NCBI RefSeq assembly: GCF_028623165.1
Contig: NZ_CP117768.1
Location: 2,356,001 to 2,420,000 of the forward strand
Direction of reading: 5' to 3'
DNA length: 64,000 nucleotides
Source: Nostoc sp. UHCC 0926
GTDB taxonomy: Bacteria > Cyanobacteriota > Cyanobacteriia > Cyanobacteriales > Nostocaceae
The position numbers were made by a program, and so were the translations under genes. The notes below the pieces were generated by a model. It saw nothing but the letters and a program-made list of their open reading frames with translations, did no database searches and was not told where the DNA came from. The first letter of the stretch is position 1. Every line of letters begins with the position of its first letter. Below, piece by piece: positions 7,252 to 16,999 of this stretch.

Positions 7252-9745
7252 TTACTCATTAGTACCCTCGACTTTTGCCACTTCCAACATCGTCTTTAAA
7301 ACCGAATCTGGATTCAGACTGATTGAGTCAATTCCTTGTTCAACCAAAAACTGAGCAAATTCTGGGTAATCGCTGGGTGCTTGCCCACAAATGCCGATTT
7401 TGCAGTTATATTTTTTTGCAGCTTTTATAGCCATTTTCACCATTTGCTTGACAGCAGGACTGCGCTCATCAAACAACCTCGCTACTAACGCTGAATCCCT
7501 GTCTATCCCCAGTGTCAGCTGAGTTAAATCATTGGAACCAATCGAGAAGCCATCAAATACCTCAGCAAAGTCCTCAGCCAGAATAACATTACTGGGCAAC
7601 TCACACATCACATAAACCTGCAAGTCGTTAACACCCTGCTTTAAACCATTTTTTGCCATCTCTGCCAAAACCAAACGCCCTTCATCGGGAGTACGACAAA
7701 AGGGAATCATCGGGATAACATTCGTCAAACCCATTTCCTCCCTTACCCGCTTGATGGCATGACATTCTAGGGCAAAAGCTTCCCTGTAACCTTGATCATA
7801 GTAACGTGCCGCCCCCCGCCAACCCAGCATTGGGTTTTCTTCGTGGGGTTCAAACTGTCGCCCACCTAACAAATTGGCATATTCATTACTTTTGAAATCT
7901 GAGGTTCGGACAATCACTGGTTTGGGATAAAATGCCGCCGCAATTCTACCTATACCTTGGGCTAATTTATCAACAAAATACTGGGGTTTATCGTCGTAAA
8001 GTGCAGTAATGTTAGCAATTTTAGCTTTTACAAATTCATCTTTTAATAAGTCATAATGAATTAACGCCATTGGATGAATTTGGATTTGGTTAGCGATGAT
8101 AAATTCTGTCCGCGCTAAACCGACTCCATCGTTAGGAATTGCCGATAAACTTAATGCTTCTTGGGGATTACCAACATTCATTAAAATTTGAGTGCGGGTG
8201 CGGGGTAAGTTTTCTAAAGGGACTTCTTTCACTTCAAAAGGTAATAAGCCTGCATAAACTTTTCCTTCTTCCCCTTCAGCGCAAGAAATTGTTACCTCTT
8301 GACCAGGTTTCAAAATTTCTGTAGCATTGCCGCATCCCACGATCGCAGGTACACCCAATTCTCGCGCAATGATTGCTGCATGACATGTGCGGCCACCAGA
8401 ATTGGTGACAATTGCACTGGCGCGTTTCATAATCGGTTCCCAATCGGGGTCAGTTCTTTCTGTCACTAAAACTTCCCCAGGTTTGAACTGTTCGAGTTTC
8501 TGAACATCTAAAATTAGGCGTGCTTTCCCTTGATTAATAGCTTCCCCAATCGCCCGTCCCGTAATAAGAGGGATTGGGGATTGGGAATCAGGGAGAGAAG
8601 ATTTTTCCCCATTCCCTATTCCCCATTCCCTATCCCCCAATACCAACCGATAACTCCGCAACACATTTCCCGTCTTCTGCGACTGGACAGTTTCGGGACG
8701 CGCTTGCACAATAAAAAGTTGGTTAGTAATTCCATCTTTTGCCCACTCGATATCCATTGGAGTGAAAATGCCGTGGACTTGGGAATAATGGTCTTCAATT
8801 AAACACGCCCAATTTGCTAGTTGTAAAATCTCTTCATCACTCAGAGCGAATTTGCCTCTTTCGCTGGACGAAACAGACACATTTTTCGTAAATTTTGAGC
8901 CGTCATCATAAATCATTTTCAGTTCTTTACTGCCCAATTTTTTATCGATAATTGGGCGGAAACCAGCTTTTAAAGTTGGTTTAAAAACATAGTATTCATC
9001 TGGATTTACAGACCCTTGAACAACATTTTCCCCTAAACCGTAGGCGGCTGTAATCAGTGCAGCATCCTTAAAACCGGTTTCTGTGTCAATGGAGAACATC
9101 ACCCCAGAGGTTGCTAAGTCAGAGCGCACCATTTTTTGCACGCCCACAGCTAGAGCAATGCTAAAGTGGTCAAATCCCTTGGTGTGGCGATAAGATATGG
9201 CGCGATCGGTAAATAGGGAAGCAAAGCATTTATGACAAGCTGCTAAAACTCCTTCAGCACCGACAACGTTGAGGTAAGTTTCCTGCTGTCCAGCAAAACT
9301 AGCATCGGGCAGATCCTCAGCGGTGGCGCTGGAACGGACTGCAACATCTGTCTCTGCGTTGTATCGTTCACTGAGACTCTGATAAGCTTTAGCGATCGCC
9401 TCTCGCAATTCTACAGGAAATGGGGTGTGGATTAATAGCGATCGCGCTTTTTTTTCCCCGTTCTCGTAAATTTTTGACATCCTCAACATCCAAGTCAGCA
9501 AAGAGTTGGCGTAACTTTGCTTCTAAACCCGCTGATTGGATGAAATGACGATAAGCATAGGCGGTGGTGGCGAATCCAGTAGGAACGTTAATACCTTTGG
9601 GCGTTAGCTGTTGAATCATTTCCCCCAGTGAGGCATTTTTACCACCAACTACAGGGATATCAGCAATGCCAACTTCATCAAACCACAGAATCAGTGATCG
9701 CTCTTTTGCAGATCCAGATAAAGTGCTTTTAGATACAGTAGTCAT
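7252..9745 (-). CDS. ppsA: Phosphoenolpyruvate synthase, reading frame broken by one extra A
   Basis: PEP synthase converts pyruvate, ATP and water to phosphoenolpyruvate, AMP and phosphate. The N-terminal piece (9389-9745) ends its useful frame at about 9450, and the rest (7252 to about 9450) continues in another frame. Removing one A from the run of eight (9448-9455) joins them smoothly as RERGKKARSLLIHTP. The remainder is complete: the ATP-grasp part (DVAVRSSATAEDLPDASFAG), the phosphohistidine motif GGRTCHAAIIARELG, and the TIM-barrel PEP domain (EFIIANQ, CELPSNVILAEDF, GSNDLTQLTLGIDRD). A low-complexity insert (GDREWGIGNGEKSSLPDSQSP region) lies in the linker before the phosphohistidine domain. 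The break may be a sequencing error, a recent mutation, or a slippage site. Confidence 0.85.
8566..8640. repeat. Low-complexity GGGATTGGGAAT-type repeat inside the PEP synthase gene
   Basis: A stretch of GGGATTGGGA and CCCCATTCCCTA units, of the same type that fills intergenic regions at 53.3-53.45 kb, is found within the coding sequence. It encodes WGIGNGEKSSLPDSQSPIP between the ATP-grasp and phosphohistidine parts without stopping the frame. It looks like an inserted dispersed repeat. Confidence 0.65.
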
Positions 9746-9902
9746 AAATATTACCTTTTAAGTTTATACTCAATTTGATCAGTGCGTAACCACTAGTATA
9801 TTTTTCCTATCTTCAATTTTAGATTTTGCAGCCAGCGAGGTGATTTTGGATTGTGCAATTAAATTGCAAACTATAGTCTAGAAATAACAATTATTCGAGA
9901 TA

Positions 9903-10340
9903 ATGGCTATATCTGAATACCTGAAACAATCCACAATGGTGCAACTAGAACGACTGCTGAAAATGGCAGAAGATGAGCTAACTGAGTACAGCACTGATGC
10001 CCGTAAAATTGAAAAACTGCGCCGTAAAATAGGTTTAACAGTATCAGCAACAGAACAGCAGCAAGTCAAAGAGGCATTACTTGCTACTATAAAATCTAAT
10101 ATAATTACCCAAATTGTCGAAGAACAAAGACAAGCGGTAGCCTTACCATTTTGGGGAATTGCTGGATTGGGTTTGTTACTGGGAATTTCTTTAAATCAAC
10201 CCATAGGCTTGTTAGCATCTGTAGTTGGGACTGTATTAGCTTACAGAATTCAGAAATGGGGTTGGAAATTGCAGGCAACTCGTTTATTGTTACAAACCTT
10301 GGAAGAGAGCGAAATGCGTATTGCCCAACCCAATCAGTAA
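9903..10340 (+). CDS. Conserved-looking membrane protein of unknown function
   Basis: A 145-residue protein I do not recognise. The first 80 residues are charged and helical, likely a coiled coil (VQLERLLKMAEDELTEYSTDARKIEKLRRKIG). They are followed by two adjacent hydrophobic helices (ALPFWGIAGLGLLLGISL and IGLLASVVGTVLAYRI) and a short basic tail. This fits a small inner-membrane hairpin with a cytoplasmic helical domain. It is divergent from the PEP synthase gene across a 157-bp gap that must hold both promoters. Coding character is supported by the clean frame and the ATG just after an A/T-rich leader. Confidence 0.65.
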   Translation: MAISEYLKQSTMVQLERLLKMAEDELTEYSTDARKIEKLRRKIGLTVSATEQQQVKEALLATIKSNIITQIVEEQRQAVALPFWGIAGLGLLLGISLNQPIGLLASVVGTVLAYRIQKWGWKLQATRLLLQTLEESEMRIAQPNQ

Positions 10341-10800
10341 CAAAATAGATCCACTTTCTACAGAATATATTTGTGTGTATTTGTAGTTTAATATACAAGT
10401 CAATTAACTAGTTACTTGATTGACACCTCGTAAGTACTTAATAATTCCTTTGGGATCACCATAGCAAAAAAATTAGATATAGGATTTGATTTAGGTATTT
10501 ATGATGCTGGTTTGCGTGGAGGCGAGGTCTTCTTTGTACCACTCATATCATGTCCGGTAAAAGACTTATTATTTAGGCTGACGCAAAGACACGGGGACGC
10601 TCTTACGCGGAGAAATTTTAATTGATTTGTGATTAGCCGGACATGATATGGCGTTACTGATTGAAAGTATGAATTAGTCTCACGCAAAGACGCAAAGGCG
10701 CAAAGAACCGTTGTTTAGTCATATCGAAAAATGCCAATTCATACTCTGATTCAGCAACGGACATGATATCATTCATATTGCTTAGGATCAGCAGTCTAAC
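10341..10800. repeat. Intergenic region with CATATCATGTCCGG inverted repeats
   Basis: No gene is supported. The sequence CATATCATGTCCGG at 10544-10557 recurs inverted at 10637-10650 and, shortened, at 10758-10770; another copy lies at 17241-17258. The space between copies holds CGCAAAGACGCAAAGG-type strings (10570-10600 and 10680-10710), which are common in dispersed cyanobacterial repeats. The whole looks like one or two small non-coding repeat elements. Confidence 0.6.
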
Positions 10801-11238
10801 TTAGAGGAAGTCAGGATTAAGAACTTGTTCCATAGTGAAAGGAAACTCAAGGGGAAAAGTTTCTATTGGCATTTGAGTCTCCTTCGCTGCGTCTCGACGG
10901 GCACGGCGATAATATTTCTCTATCCACTCCCAATCCTCAAGAAAGCGCTGCAAACTGGGAGTATCTTCCAAGCAATCTTGAATTTGGTTTCGGCTGTTAG
11001 AGATTGTGTTAACCCAACTTTTGGTTTTTCGCTCTGGTTGATATTGGCATTTGAGTAAGTGCATTAAAAGCACCTGCAAATAACTTCCAAGTTCCTTTTG
11101 TTCACTCCGACCCAAAGCCTCTAGTTCCTCTACCAAATGTTCAACGTCTAACTCAGCCCAGCGTCCTTTCTTCAGGCACTCAGCCTGTTGTTGTGTCCAC
11201 AGTAGAAAGTCCTGATTGTAGAGTGTTGCTTTACTCAT
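10801..11238 (-). CDS. DUF29-family protein
   Basis: A 145-residue protein with the DUF29 pattern: LYNQDFLLWTQQQAECLKKG at the start, DVEHLVEELEALGRSEQKEL in the middle, a helical LQVLLMHLLKCQYQPE segment, and EDTPSLQRFLEDWEWIEKYY towards the end. The family is very abundant in cyanobacteria, small and mainly helical, and its function is unknown. I chose the ATG at 11236-11238 rather than the TTG one codon upstream. It stands alone between repeats and the Nmad2-like gene. A second DUF29 gene of the same layout lies at 48.2 kb; the two are similar only in the family motifs. Confidence 0.85.
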   Translation of the reverse strand: MSKATLYNQDFLLWTQQQAECLKKGRWAELDVEHLVEELEALGRSEQKELGSYLQVLLMHLLKCQYQPERKTKSWVNTISNSRNQIQDCLEDTPSLQRFLEDWEWIEKYYRRARRDAAKETQMPIETFPLEFPFTMEQVLNPDFL

Positions 11239-11321
11239 CAACAGTTACCCCCTCTGCTTTCAACGACATTTATCATATTTTGCCCAATGCAGTGCTGTAC
11301 TAGATATCTTACAAAAGTAAT

Positions 11322-11996
11322 CTAGCAATTACTCCTCTCATCAGCATCGTCATCTTGCAAGTTGCATCGGGCACAGCAACCGTTAATATCTGGGTTGAAG
11401 ATAAATTCCTTTTTTAGTTGGGGTTCACCATATACTTGGTTAGGCGTGTACCCTAAATTATCGATCCAAGTTACAAATGGCTTTACGTATAGGTGATTTG
11501 CTGTCGATTTGTGTCCTTGGTTTTTATGAACAAGTGGAGTGAGCGAAGCAGGCAAATGAACAGCCTTGTCACCGAAGTAGTAGAAGTGCCGCGACATTAA
11601 AACACTGATACCGCCTAAATCTGTTTGTTGATTACTCTTGCCATGAACACTTGGACGCAATACTATTTGTTCTCCTTGGCTGTAATCGTAGATGCAATCG
11701 CCAACACGATACTCGAATTTCTCGCTCTCCCACTTTGGAATTTTGTGAGGACTATGAACTCGGCAAAACTCGTCGTATTCTTGCAATGTCATCTTGTCCG
11801 TTACCTGCATCGCATACACAACGTAATCAGCGATATTCCCAATTGGTGACTGTGTAGAACCAAGTCCTACAACCCAATCTCCAATGCTTGCTACTCGTCG
11901 GATAACAGGCTTGCAAATTGCGAGAGTGCAAACTTCCCAGAATGGGTTAGGAGCCGAGCCATCATCGTAACGTAGGCAGTAGGAGAAGAGTGTCAT
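11322..11996 (-). CDS. Nmad2-like putative nucleotide-modification-associated protein
   Basis: A protein of about 224 residues from the ATG at 11994-11996. The first residues, TLFSYCLRYDDGSAPNPF followed by CTLAICKPVIRR and GDWVVGLGS, match what I know of the Nmad2 (nucleotide modification associated domain 2) family. A YVVYAMQVTDKMTLQEY strand-helix segment and an ISVLMSRHFYYFGDKAV strand follow. The family was proposed from its association with systems that hypermodify DNA bases; its biochemical activity is not known. A longer start at 12059 adds 21 residues that lack family resemblance. No modification or restriction partner is adjacent. The C-terminus has four Cys (GCCARCNLQ and the last residue) that might bind metal. 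Confidence 0.72.
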   Translation of the reverse strand: MTLFSYCLRYDDGSAPNPFWEVCTLAICKPVIRRVASIGDWVVGLGSTQSPIGNIADYVVYAMQVTDKMTLQEYDEFCRVHSPHKIPKWESEKFEYRVGDCIYDYSQGEQIVLRPSVHGKSNQQTDLGGISVLMSRHFYYFGDKAVHLPASLTPLVHKNQGHKSTANHLYVKPFVTWIDNLGYTPNQVYGEPQLKKEFIFNPDINGCCARCNLQDDDADERSNC

Positions 11997-12111
11997 GAGT
12001 ATAAAATTACTAAAGCAGCTAACTACTACATTAGTATGGCGCAGACTACGGTTTAGCACACTTATACTTGGTATCTGACAAAAACTTTTCGATTGACAGA
12101 AATTATTATCC

Positions 12112-12858
12112 TTATTGTCTCCTCACAGCAATTGTGTAGCTAGGTAGATGTGAGGCATCTGTTTGAGTTTTCACAAGTCGCCAGTCATTATCTATATATA
12201 AATTCTCAAACACTTGAGAAGTTGCTAATGATGTTTTTTGAAATTCATTAGCATGATTTATCTCTAGATTTTCTAATTTGACAGCTTTAGGCAAAGCCAG
12301 TTTTGACGCATTCAGTTTGACTTTAGTGTTAACTACATTAGTAAACCAGTTGTAGACTGATTCTAAAGTTAGAGGAATTTCTCTATTTTTAAAAGCCTGA
12401 AATCTATCAATGTTTTGAAGACACCATTTACCATTTTGAACTCCATATTTTTGGATTACCATGAAATCATAAGCTGGTAATTTTGATTCAAAATTCTGGG
12501 ATAAAGACGACTCTTTTCCCAGTATATAGCGAGCTATACTGGCACAGTAACCATCACGCTGGAAAATTTGGAAGGACTGCTCTTGTATTCTTTGTGGTAA
12601 ACTTTCATGAAACGATATGGTAGACCAGATTGGTGTCCAAACACCCACTAAAAGCCGTAATTGCTCTGTTACACTGAAAACAGGATTATGTTGGCTCAAC
12701 TTTATAAAATAGGGAAGTAATTCAGTTTTGTAAAATTTCATTTCGGCATTTAAAGTTTCTGGCTTTCGATCTTGAACTCGTGCCAAAATTTCATTTTTAA
12801 CTTTTAGTGTTTTTGTAACACTTAATTGATTTTTTTGTAAGAGGTCGAGCATTACCAT
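12112..12858 (-). CDS. Hypothetical protein, weakly fibrillin-like
   Basis: A 248-residue soluble protein I cannot assign with confidence. A central segment LRLLVGVWTPIWSTISFHES resembles the opening strand of lipocalin-like PAP/fibrillin proteins. The C-terminal VFENLYIDNDWRLVKTQ plus YTIAVRRQ resembles their closing strands, which are associated with thylakoid plastoglobule-type lipids. The resemblance is weak and based on eye only. It has no signal peptide or membrane segment. It is separated by 115 bp from the Nmad2-like gene on the same strand, and upstream lies a repeat-containing gap. Confidence 0.5.
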   Translation of the reverse strand: MVMLDLLQKNQLSVTKTLKVKNEILARVQDRKPETLNAEMKFYKTELLPYFIKLSQHNPVFSVTEQLRLLVGVWTPIWSTISFHESLPQRIQEQSFQIFQRDGYCASIARYILGKESSLSQNFESKLPAYDFMVIQKYGVQNGKWCLQNIDRFQAFKNREIPLTLESVYNWFTNVVNTKVKLNASKLALPKAVKLENLEINHANEFQKTSLATSQVFENLYIDNDWRLVKTQTDASHLPSYTIAVRRQ

Positions 12859-13304
12859 TTACCCTTTTCTCATTTTTTTAGATGATCTTGGTAAGAATTA
12901 AAAACTGGTGAATTTAGTGCTTATCAAAGTATCATGCATCCCTTTATACTGTAAATGTAGAGCCTTTTAGCTCCTCCTTTTGACAGTTATTTGGTGTTTA
13001 TGTGCTTGATACTATCTATTTTTACTAATAAAATGGTGTGATCCCGATCACTGTAAACTAAAATATATTCAAGAAGTATTTAAAAATTAGAGTATTGCAT
13101 ACATCGTGTAGCAGCTTACAGCAGAATTCAAGTATTTGAACCACATCTGTCGTAGGGGCGCAAGGCCTTGCGCCCCTACCGCGTGGTCTATTTACCTGAA
13201 AATAGCTGTAAGGCAGGGTACGAGAAGCGCTATCAATTCACATCCAATGAAGTGCGAAGAATGAAAATTTTGCTCCTTCACACTTCATTGTTTATCTGAA
13301 ATTT
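12859..13304. other. Intergenic region with a perfect 28-bp palindrome
   Basis: No gene is seen. At 13152-13179 there is a perfect palindrome with arms GTAGGGGCGCAAGG and its complement. It is followed at 13181-13208 by GCGTGGTCTATTTACCTG and a short tail. The same tail follows a variant hairpin at 27835-27895, and a near-identical palindrome lies at 49234-49261. It could form a strong hairpin, but there is no T run, so it is better read as a dispersed repeat than as a terminator. Confidence 0.7.
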
Positions 13305-15233
13305 CTAAGATTCTCTTCCCGATGCCCAGGTATCACGCCATTTTACAGTCCCTTCTTTGGCAATTACCCAGCGACGATTTACAAGATTTTCACGCAGAGG
13401 CGATCGCCCCTCCCGCCACATAGCATATTTATAAGCAATCAGCTTACCAGTACTCTCATCAAAGGGAATCTCAGCAGACCAGGTATTCGAGTTGATGTAC
13501 TCTAGGGGATATGCTTTGCTGATATCCCAGTTACCCAACTCTGGGCAATCTCCAGTTACCACAATGATTTCACCGGGTTGGGTATCCACACCATTGAGTT
13601 GGACGCGCACAATTGTCTGTGCTTTTATCCGTTCCCCAACGTGGCTGAAAACAATCACTCCCCGTTCTTCTAGTACTAAGTCATAAATCTTACCATCTTT
13701 CACCTCATACTTATTGCGAGTCACTACGCAGGTATGTTCCCCATCGGGCAATTCTGTTTCTACTTCCGGGAGAGTAACTTCTCCTCCCCGGTTTAAAGCT
13801 ACAAAGCATAGGGAGTCACGATAACGACGCACATAACAGTAAATGTCGGGGGTGAGATATTTTTGCCAGTGACTACCCATTGACACGGCTGGATTTAGTC
13901 GCCGTAAACCAGACAGCAGCCTGATGCAACGATAAATCTCACTCTCAGTATCCCAATTTTCCATCATCGGGCGGTTATAAGGGTCATTACCACCGTCGGT
14001 GTCGTTATGCAGATACTGTTCCGTACCGTAGTAAATGCAGGGAATGCCGCGAGATGTCATAATTAAGGCGATCGCAACCTTCAGCATCGCTGGATCGGGG
14101 TTCAGCGATTGGAAGCGGCACATATCATGGTTATCGATGAAAGTGACTAACTCTGCTGCCCCGTTATAGCGATAATCCTGGTCAAAAATGTATTGAATTG
14201 TTTGGAATCCATTTTCTGAACCTTGCCCCAGTGCGGCTCGAATTGCCACACACAATCCAAAGTCTAGAAGTGTCATGCCTGAGTGGTTAACAAATTCCAC
14301 TGAGAGATCGTCAGTAGGATTACTGTAAATCCATTCACCAAAAATAAATACATCTGGTTTGTGATTGCTCATATCGCCAGTGAATTCTTGCCAAAACCAG
14401 ATTGGCATATGCTTGACAGTATCCACCCGCAGTGCATCTACACCCCGGTCTAGCCATTGTTTAATGGCTGACTTGATATACTCACGATATTCAGTATTGT
14501 TTTCGTTGAAGGTTGCTAAACCAGATAGTTCACAGTTCTGAACTTGCCAATCGTCTTCCCAGTTTTGCACTTCGCCATAGTGGTGATACCAATTATTGGC
14601 ATCATCATTGAAGTCAGCAATTTTCACGCCATCATCATATAATTCACCTTTGCTACCGCTGGTATCAGGTGTGCTATGGTTGCAGACAATATCTAGCACT
14701 AGCTTCATATTGCGCTTGTGCAGTTCCGCAATTAACCGATCAAAGGTTGTATTTTTTTCTTCTTGGGTAGCATTTAAAGAAGGGTTCTCTCCGTTAGCAA
14801 TATAGCGAGGATTGAGCCGTTTAAAGTCTTTTGTCCAATAGCCATGTAGCGCTGCATTACCAACAAATAATTCTTCAACCTGCTCGAACAGTGGAGTTAG
14901 CCAAAGGGCAGTCACTCCCATATTTTTGAGATAATCTAATTTATCGATGACACCTTGCAAGTCACCACCCCAGTACTTACCCCATTCTTGTCTACTTGGA
15001 TCGTACAGTTCTGAGTTTGCACCTTCGCTGTTATCTTGATCGCCATCATAAAAGCGATCGACCACAAGAAAATAAATGGTTTCCTGACGAAATTCAATAT
15101 CTCTGGTGTAAAGAAACTCTAGGTCAATCTCAGTCTCTGATGGTGGTGTTTCTATAATAGCTTGTACTTTTTCGTGTGCAGAATCAACTTTGTATTGATC
15201 TGGTGAAAACTGGGATGGAGGGGTTTGTACCAT
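13305..15233 (-). CDS. GH13 alpha-amylase-family enzyme with C-terminal starch-binding (CBM20) domain
   Basis: A 642-residue glycoside hydrolase from the ATG at 15231-15233. The catalytic barrel carries the GH13 regions: LVLDIVCNH (region I), GVDALRVDTVKH with the nucleophile Asp (region II), FIFGEW with the acid/base Glu (region III) and FIDNHDM with the transition-state Asp (region IV). The C-terminal hundred residues (VRVQLNGVDTQPGEIIVVTG, ELGNWD, YKYAMW) form a CBM20 starch-binding module as in CGTase-like amylases. No signal peptide is visible, so it probably acts in the cytoplasm on glycogen or maltodextrins. It is transcribed alone. Whether it hydrolyses or transglycosylates cannot be decided from sequence alone. 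Confidence 0.9.
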   Translation of the reverse strand: MVQTPPSQFSPDQYKVDSAHEKVQAIIETPPSETEIDLEFLYTRDIEFRQETIYFLVVDRFYDGDQDNSEGANSELYDPSRQEWGKYWGGDLQGVIDKLDYLKNMGVTALWLTPLFEQVEELFVGNAALHGYWTKDFKRLNPRYIANGENPSLNATQEEKNTTFDRLIAELHKRNMKLVLDIVCNHSTPDTSGSKGELYDDGVKIADFNDDANNWYHHYGEVQNWEDDWQVQNCELSGLATFNENNTEYREYIKSAIKQWLDRGVDALRVDTVKHMPIWFWQEFTGDMSNHKPDVFIFGEWIYSNPTDDLSVEFVNHSGMTLLDFGLCVAIRAALGQGSENGFQTIQYIFDQDYRYNGAAELVTFIDNHDMCRFQSLNPDPAMLKVAIALIMTSRGIPCIYYGTEQYLHNDTDGGNDPYNRPMMENWDTESEIYRCIRLLSGLRRLNPAVSMGSHWQKYLTPDIYCYVRRYRDSLCFVALNRGGEVTLPEVETELPDGEHTCVVTRNKYEVKDGKIYDLVLEERGVIVFSHVGERIKAQTIVRVQLNGVDTQPGEIIVVTGDCPELGNWDISKAYPLEYINSNTWSAEIPFDESTGKLIAYKYAMWREGRSPLRENLVNRRWVIAKEGTVKWRDTWASGRES

Positions 15234-15907
15234 AAAAAAACTCAAAATTTCATGAAATTCACGTTTTCACGTTTGTAGAACCAACAGTACAACGTTTCGA
15301 GTATTGTGTGTACCTACAAATTTCGGTATTGTGACATCCGGCCCACGGTGTAAGGATCTATCGCTAGCTAGTTCCTAATTCTATCGATAGATATAATTCA
15401 TCTGCTAGAGAATAAAAACCAACCAATATAGCAATTATTAACAGTAATTGCTTGATCATAAAAATTTACAATATTTAGTCAAAGTGACCAGCGGTAAATA
15501 CTGAGCCGATGATATGGGAAGTCAGCGTTTTGTAGAGTCTGATTACAGCAAGGCTTAATTAGCGCTGGAGATTAGCTCTCAACAAGGTTTCGTTATCCCT
15601 GAGCAATACCGAGTAAACGACGTAAGTTAAGTCGGTGGGAATAAATCAAACTATGTGTTTTGCAATGTAAAATTATTGTAATTGATTTCGTAGTCAGCGG
15701 CTCCAGCCCTTTTTTGCTCGCGTAGCGGACGCACCAGAGGACTTTAGTCCTCTTTACGAGACGCTATGGGAACACTACAAACCTTTTTATTTACGCCGTC
15801 CTACTTAGTTAGTCAACTTTTTCTCTAGAAGATTCGCTCCTTGGTAAACTGACCATTGTCACTTTCAATCTGTTATTACTATCAAAGAATTAATTTAGGT
15901 AGCAATT
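15234..15907. other. Divergent intergenic region between amylase and acidic protein
   Basis: A 670-bp gap between two divergent genes. It must contain both promoters, but I cannot place them securely. Near 15700-15780 there are dispersed-repeat fragments: CAGCGGCTCCAGCC, GCGTAGCGGACGCACC and a short hairpin GAGGACTTTAGTCCTC (15736-15751). No coding frame is supported. Confidence 0.5.
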
Positions 15908-16969
15908 ATGACAAAATATGACAAGGTTTTTAACTCACCAAAGACATCAGAGGAATCACTAAGTCCAGAGGAAGCGGTGGCGGCGATCGCAACTGTGACT
16001 GCGATCGCTGATTCATCCATTGAAAATGTAGATGCAGAAAGTTTAGCGGGTATCCTCTGGGAATTCGAGGTCTTCGAGGAATATTCAGAAGATGAAATCG
16101 CCGAAATAGTTGATAGACTCATAGGCATTGCTGAAGAAGAGGGAATTGGGCCCCTGTTTAATACCGCCAAAGTATCTCTGTCTGATGAATTAGTGCTGGA
16201 TGGTTTTGCAGCTGGGGTGATAGTGCTTTTAGACGATGACCTCGCCATCCCGAAACCGAAACAAGCCTACCTCAAAAAGCTACAAGCAGCCTTAGAACTG
16301 GAGGATGAAGAAGCAGAGGAAATCATCAAGGAGGTAATTGCAGCTTTTAAAGAAGCAGAAGAAGAATATGTAGACGAAGAATATGCAGACGACGAAGATG
16401 AAACAGTAGTCATAGAAGATTTTAGTCAACAGACATATCAATCACCCTTAGGTAACTTTACTGTGCAGATTCCAGTTGATCCGCATCAGGGTGGTAGAAT
16501 TCAAAGCCAGGAAGGAGTAGTTGGCTTTTCTGATGACATCGGTACTTTGCTGAGAATCGATTATTATCCTTTCCCTCTAGAACAGTTAGAGGAACTGGAG
16601 TCTGTTGGACAAGAAGAATATTTACAAACAATCTTAGTAGACAAGTATGTACCGCAAGCGATTTTTGTCAATGTACCAGATGCTTCTGTGGAGTATAGCG
16701 AATATCTGAAAGATACCTTGCGAGGCGCTTACTACGTGTTAATCGATATGCCCAAAGGTTCGACAATTTCTAAACAAGAAAATAATGGAACTGCGATCAG
16801 ATTAGACGCTTACCGGGGGCTGCTCACCTTTATCAGTGGTGAATTTTTGTATATAGTTAGTAGTCAGCACAGCTTTCTTGACGGCGAAACTCCTGATTCC
16901 CTTGAAGAAGAAGCCGAAGACATCAAGGAGAGTATTTTAGAGTTTGTTGAGACTATAGAGTTCACTTAG
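15908..16969 (+). CDS. Very acidic two-part protein with TerB-like N-terminus
   Basis: A 353-residue protein rich in Glu and Asp. Residues about 18-150 are helical with alternating acidic segments (EEAVAAIATVTAIADSSIEN, EYSEDEIAEIVDRLIGIAEE, DDDLAIPKPKQAYLKKL), which resembles the TerB/tellurite-resistance helical fold. An acid-only linker (about 150-170) follows. Residues about 175-353 form a separate, strand-rich part beginning TYQSPLGNFTVQIPVDP, of a type seen in uncharacterised proteins. Role unknown; TerB-like proteins are linked to metal or stress responses. No signal peptide. It is followed by a 21-bp tandem repeat. Confidence 0.7.
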   Translation: MTKYDKVFNSPKTSEESLSPEEAVAAIATVTAIADSSIENVDAESLAGILWEFEVFEEYSEDEIAEIVDRLIGIAEEEGIGPLFNTAKVSLSDELVLDGFAAGVIVLLDDDLAIPKPKQAYLKKLQAALELEDEEAEEIIKEVIAAFKEAEEEYVDEEYADDEDETVVIEDFSQQTYQSPLGNFTVQIPVDPHQGGRIQSQEGVVGFSDDIGTLLRIDYYPFPLEQLEELESVGQEEYLQTILVDKYVPQAIFVNVPDASVEYSEYLKDTLRGAYYVLIDMPKGSTISKQENNGTAIRLDAYRGLLTFISGEFLYIVSSQHSFLDGETPDSLEEEAEDIKESILEFVETIEFT

Positions 16970-16999
16970 TACAGCTTTGCGTAAAAGCGTAGCGTTTTT

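Noticed and set aside
9389..9745. Separate small gene for the PEP synthase N-terminal part
   Set aside because: The frame joins the next one after removing a single A, and its final residues (after GKK) are nonsense.
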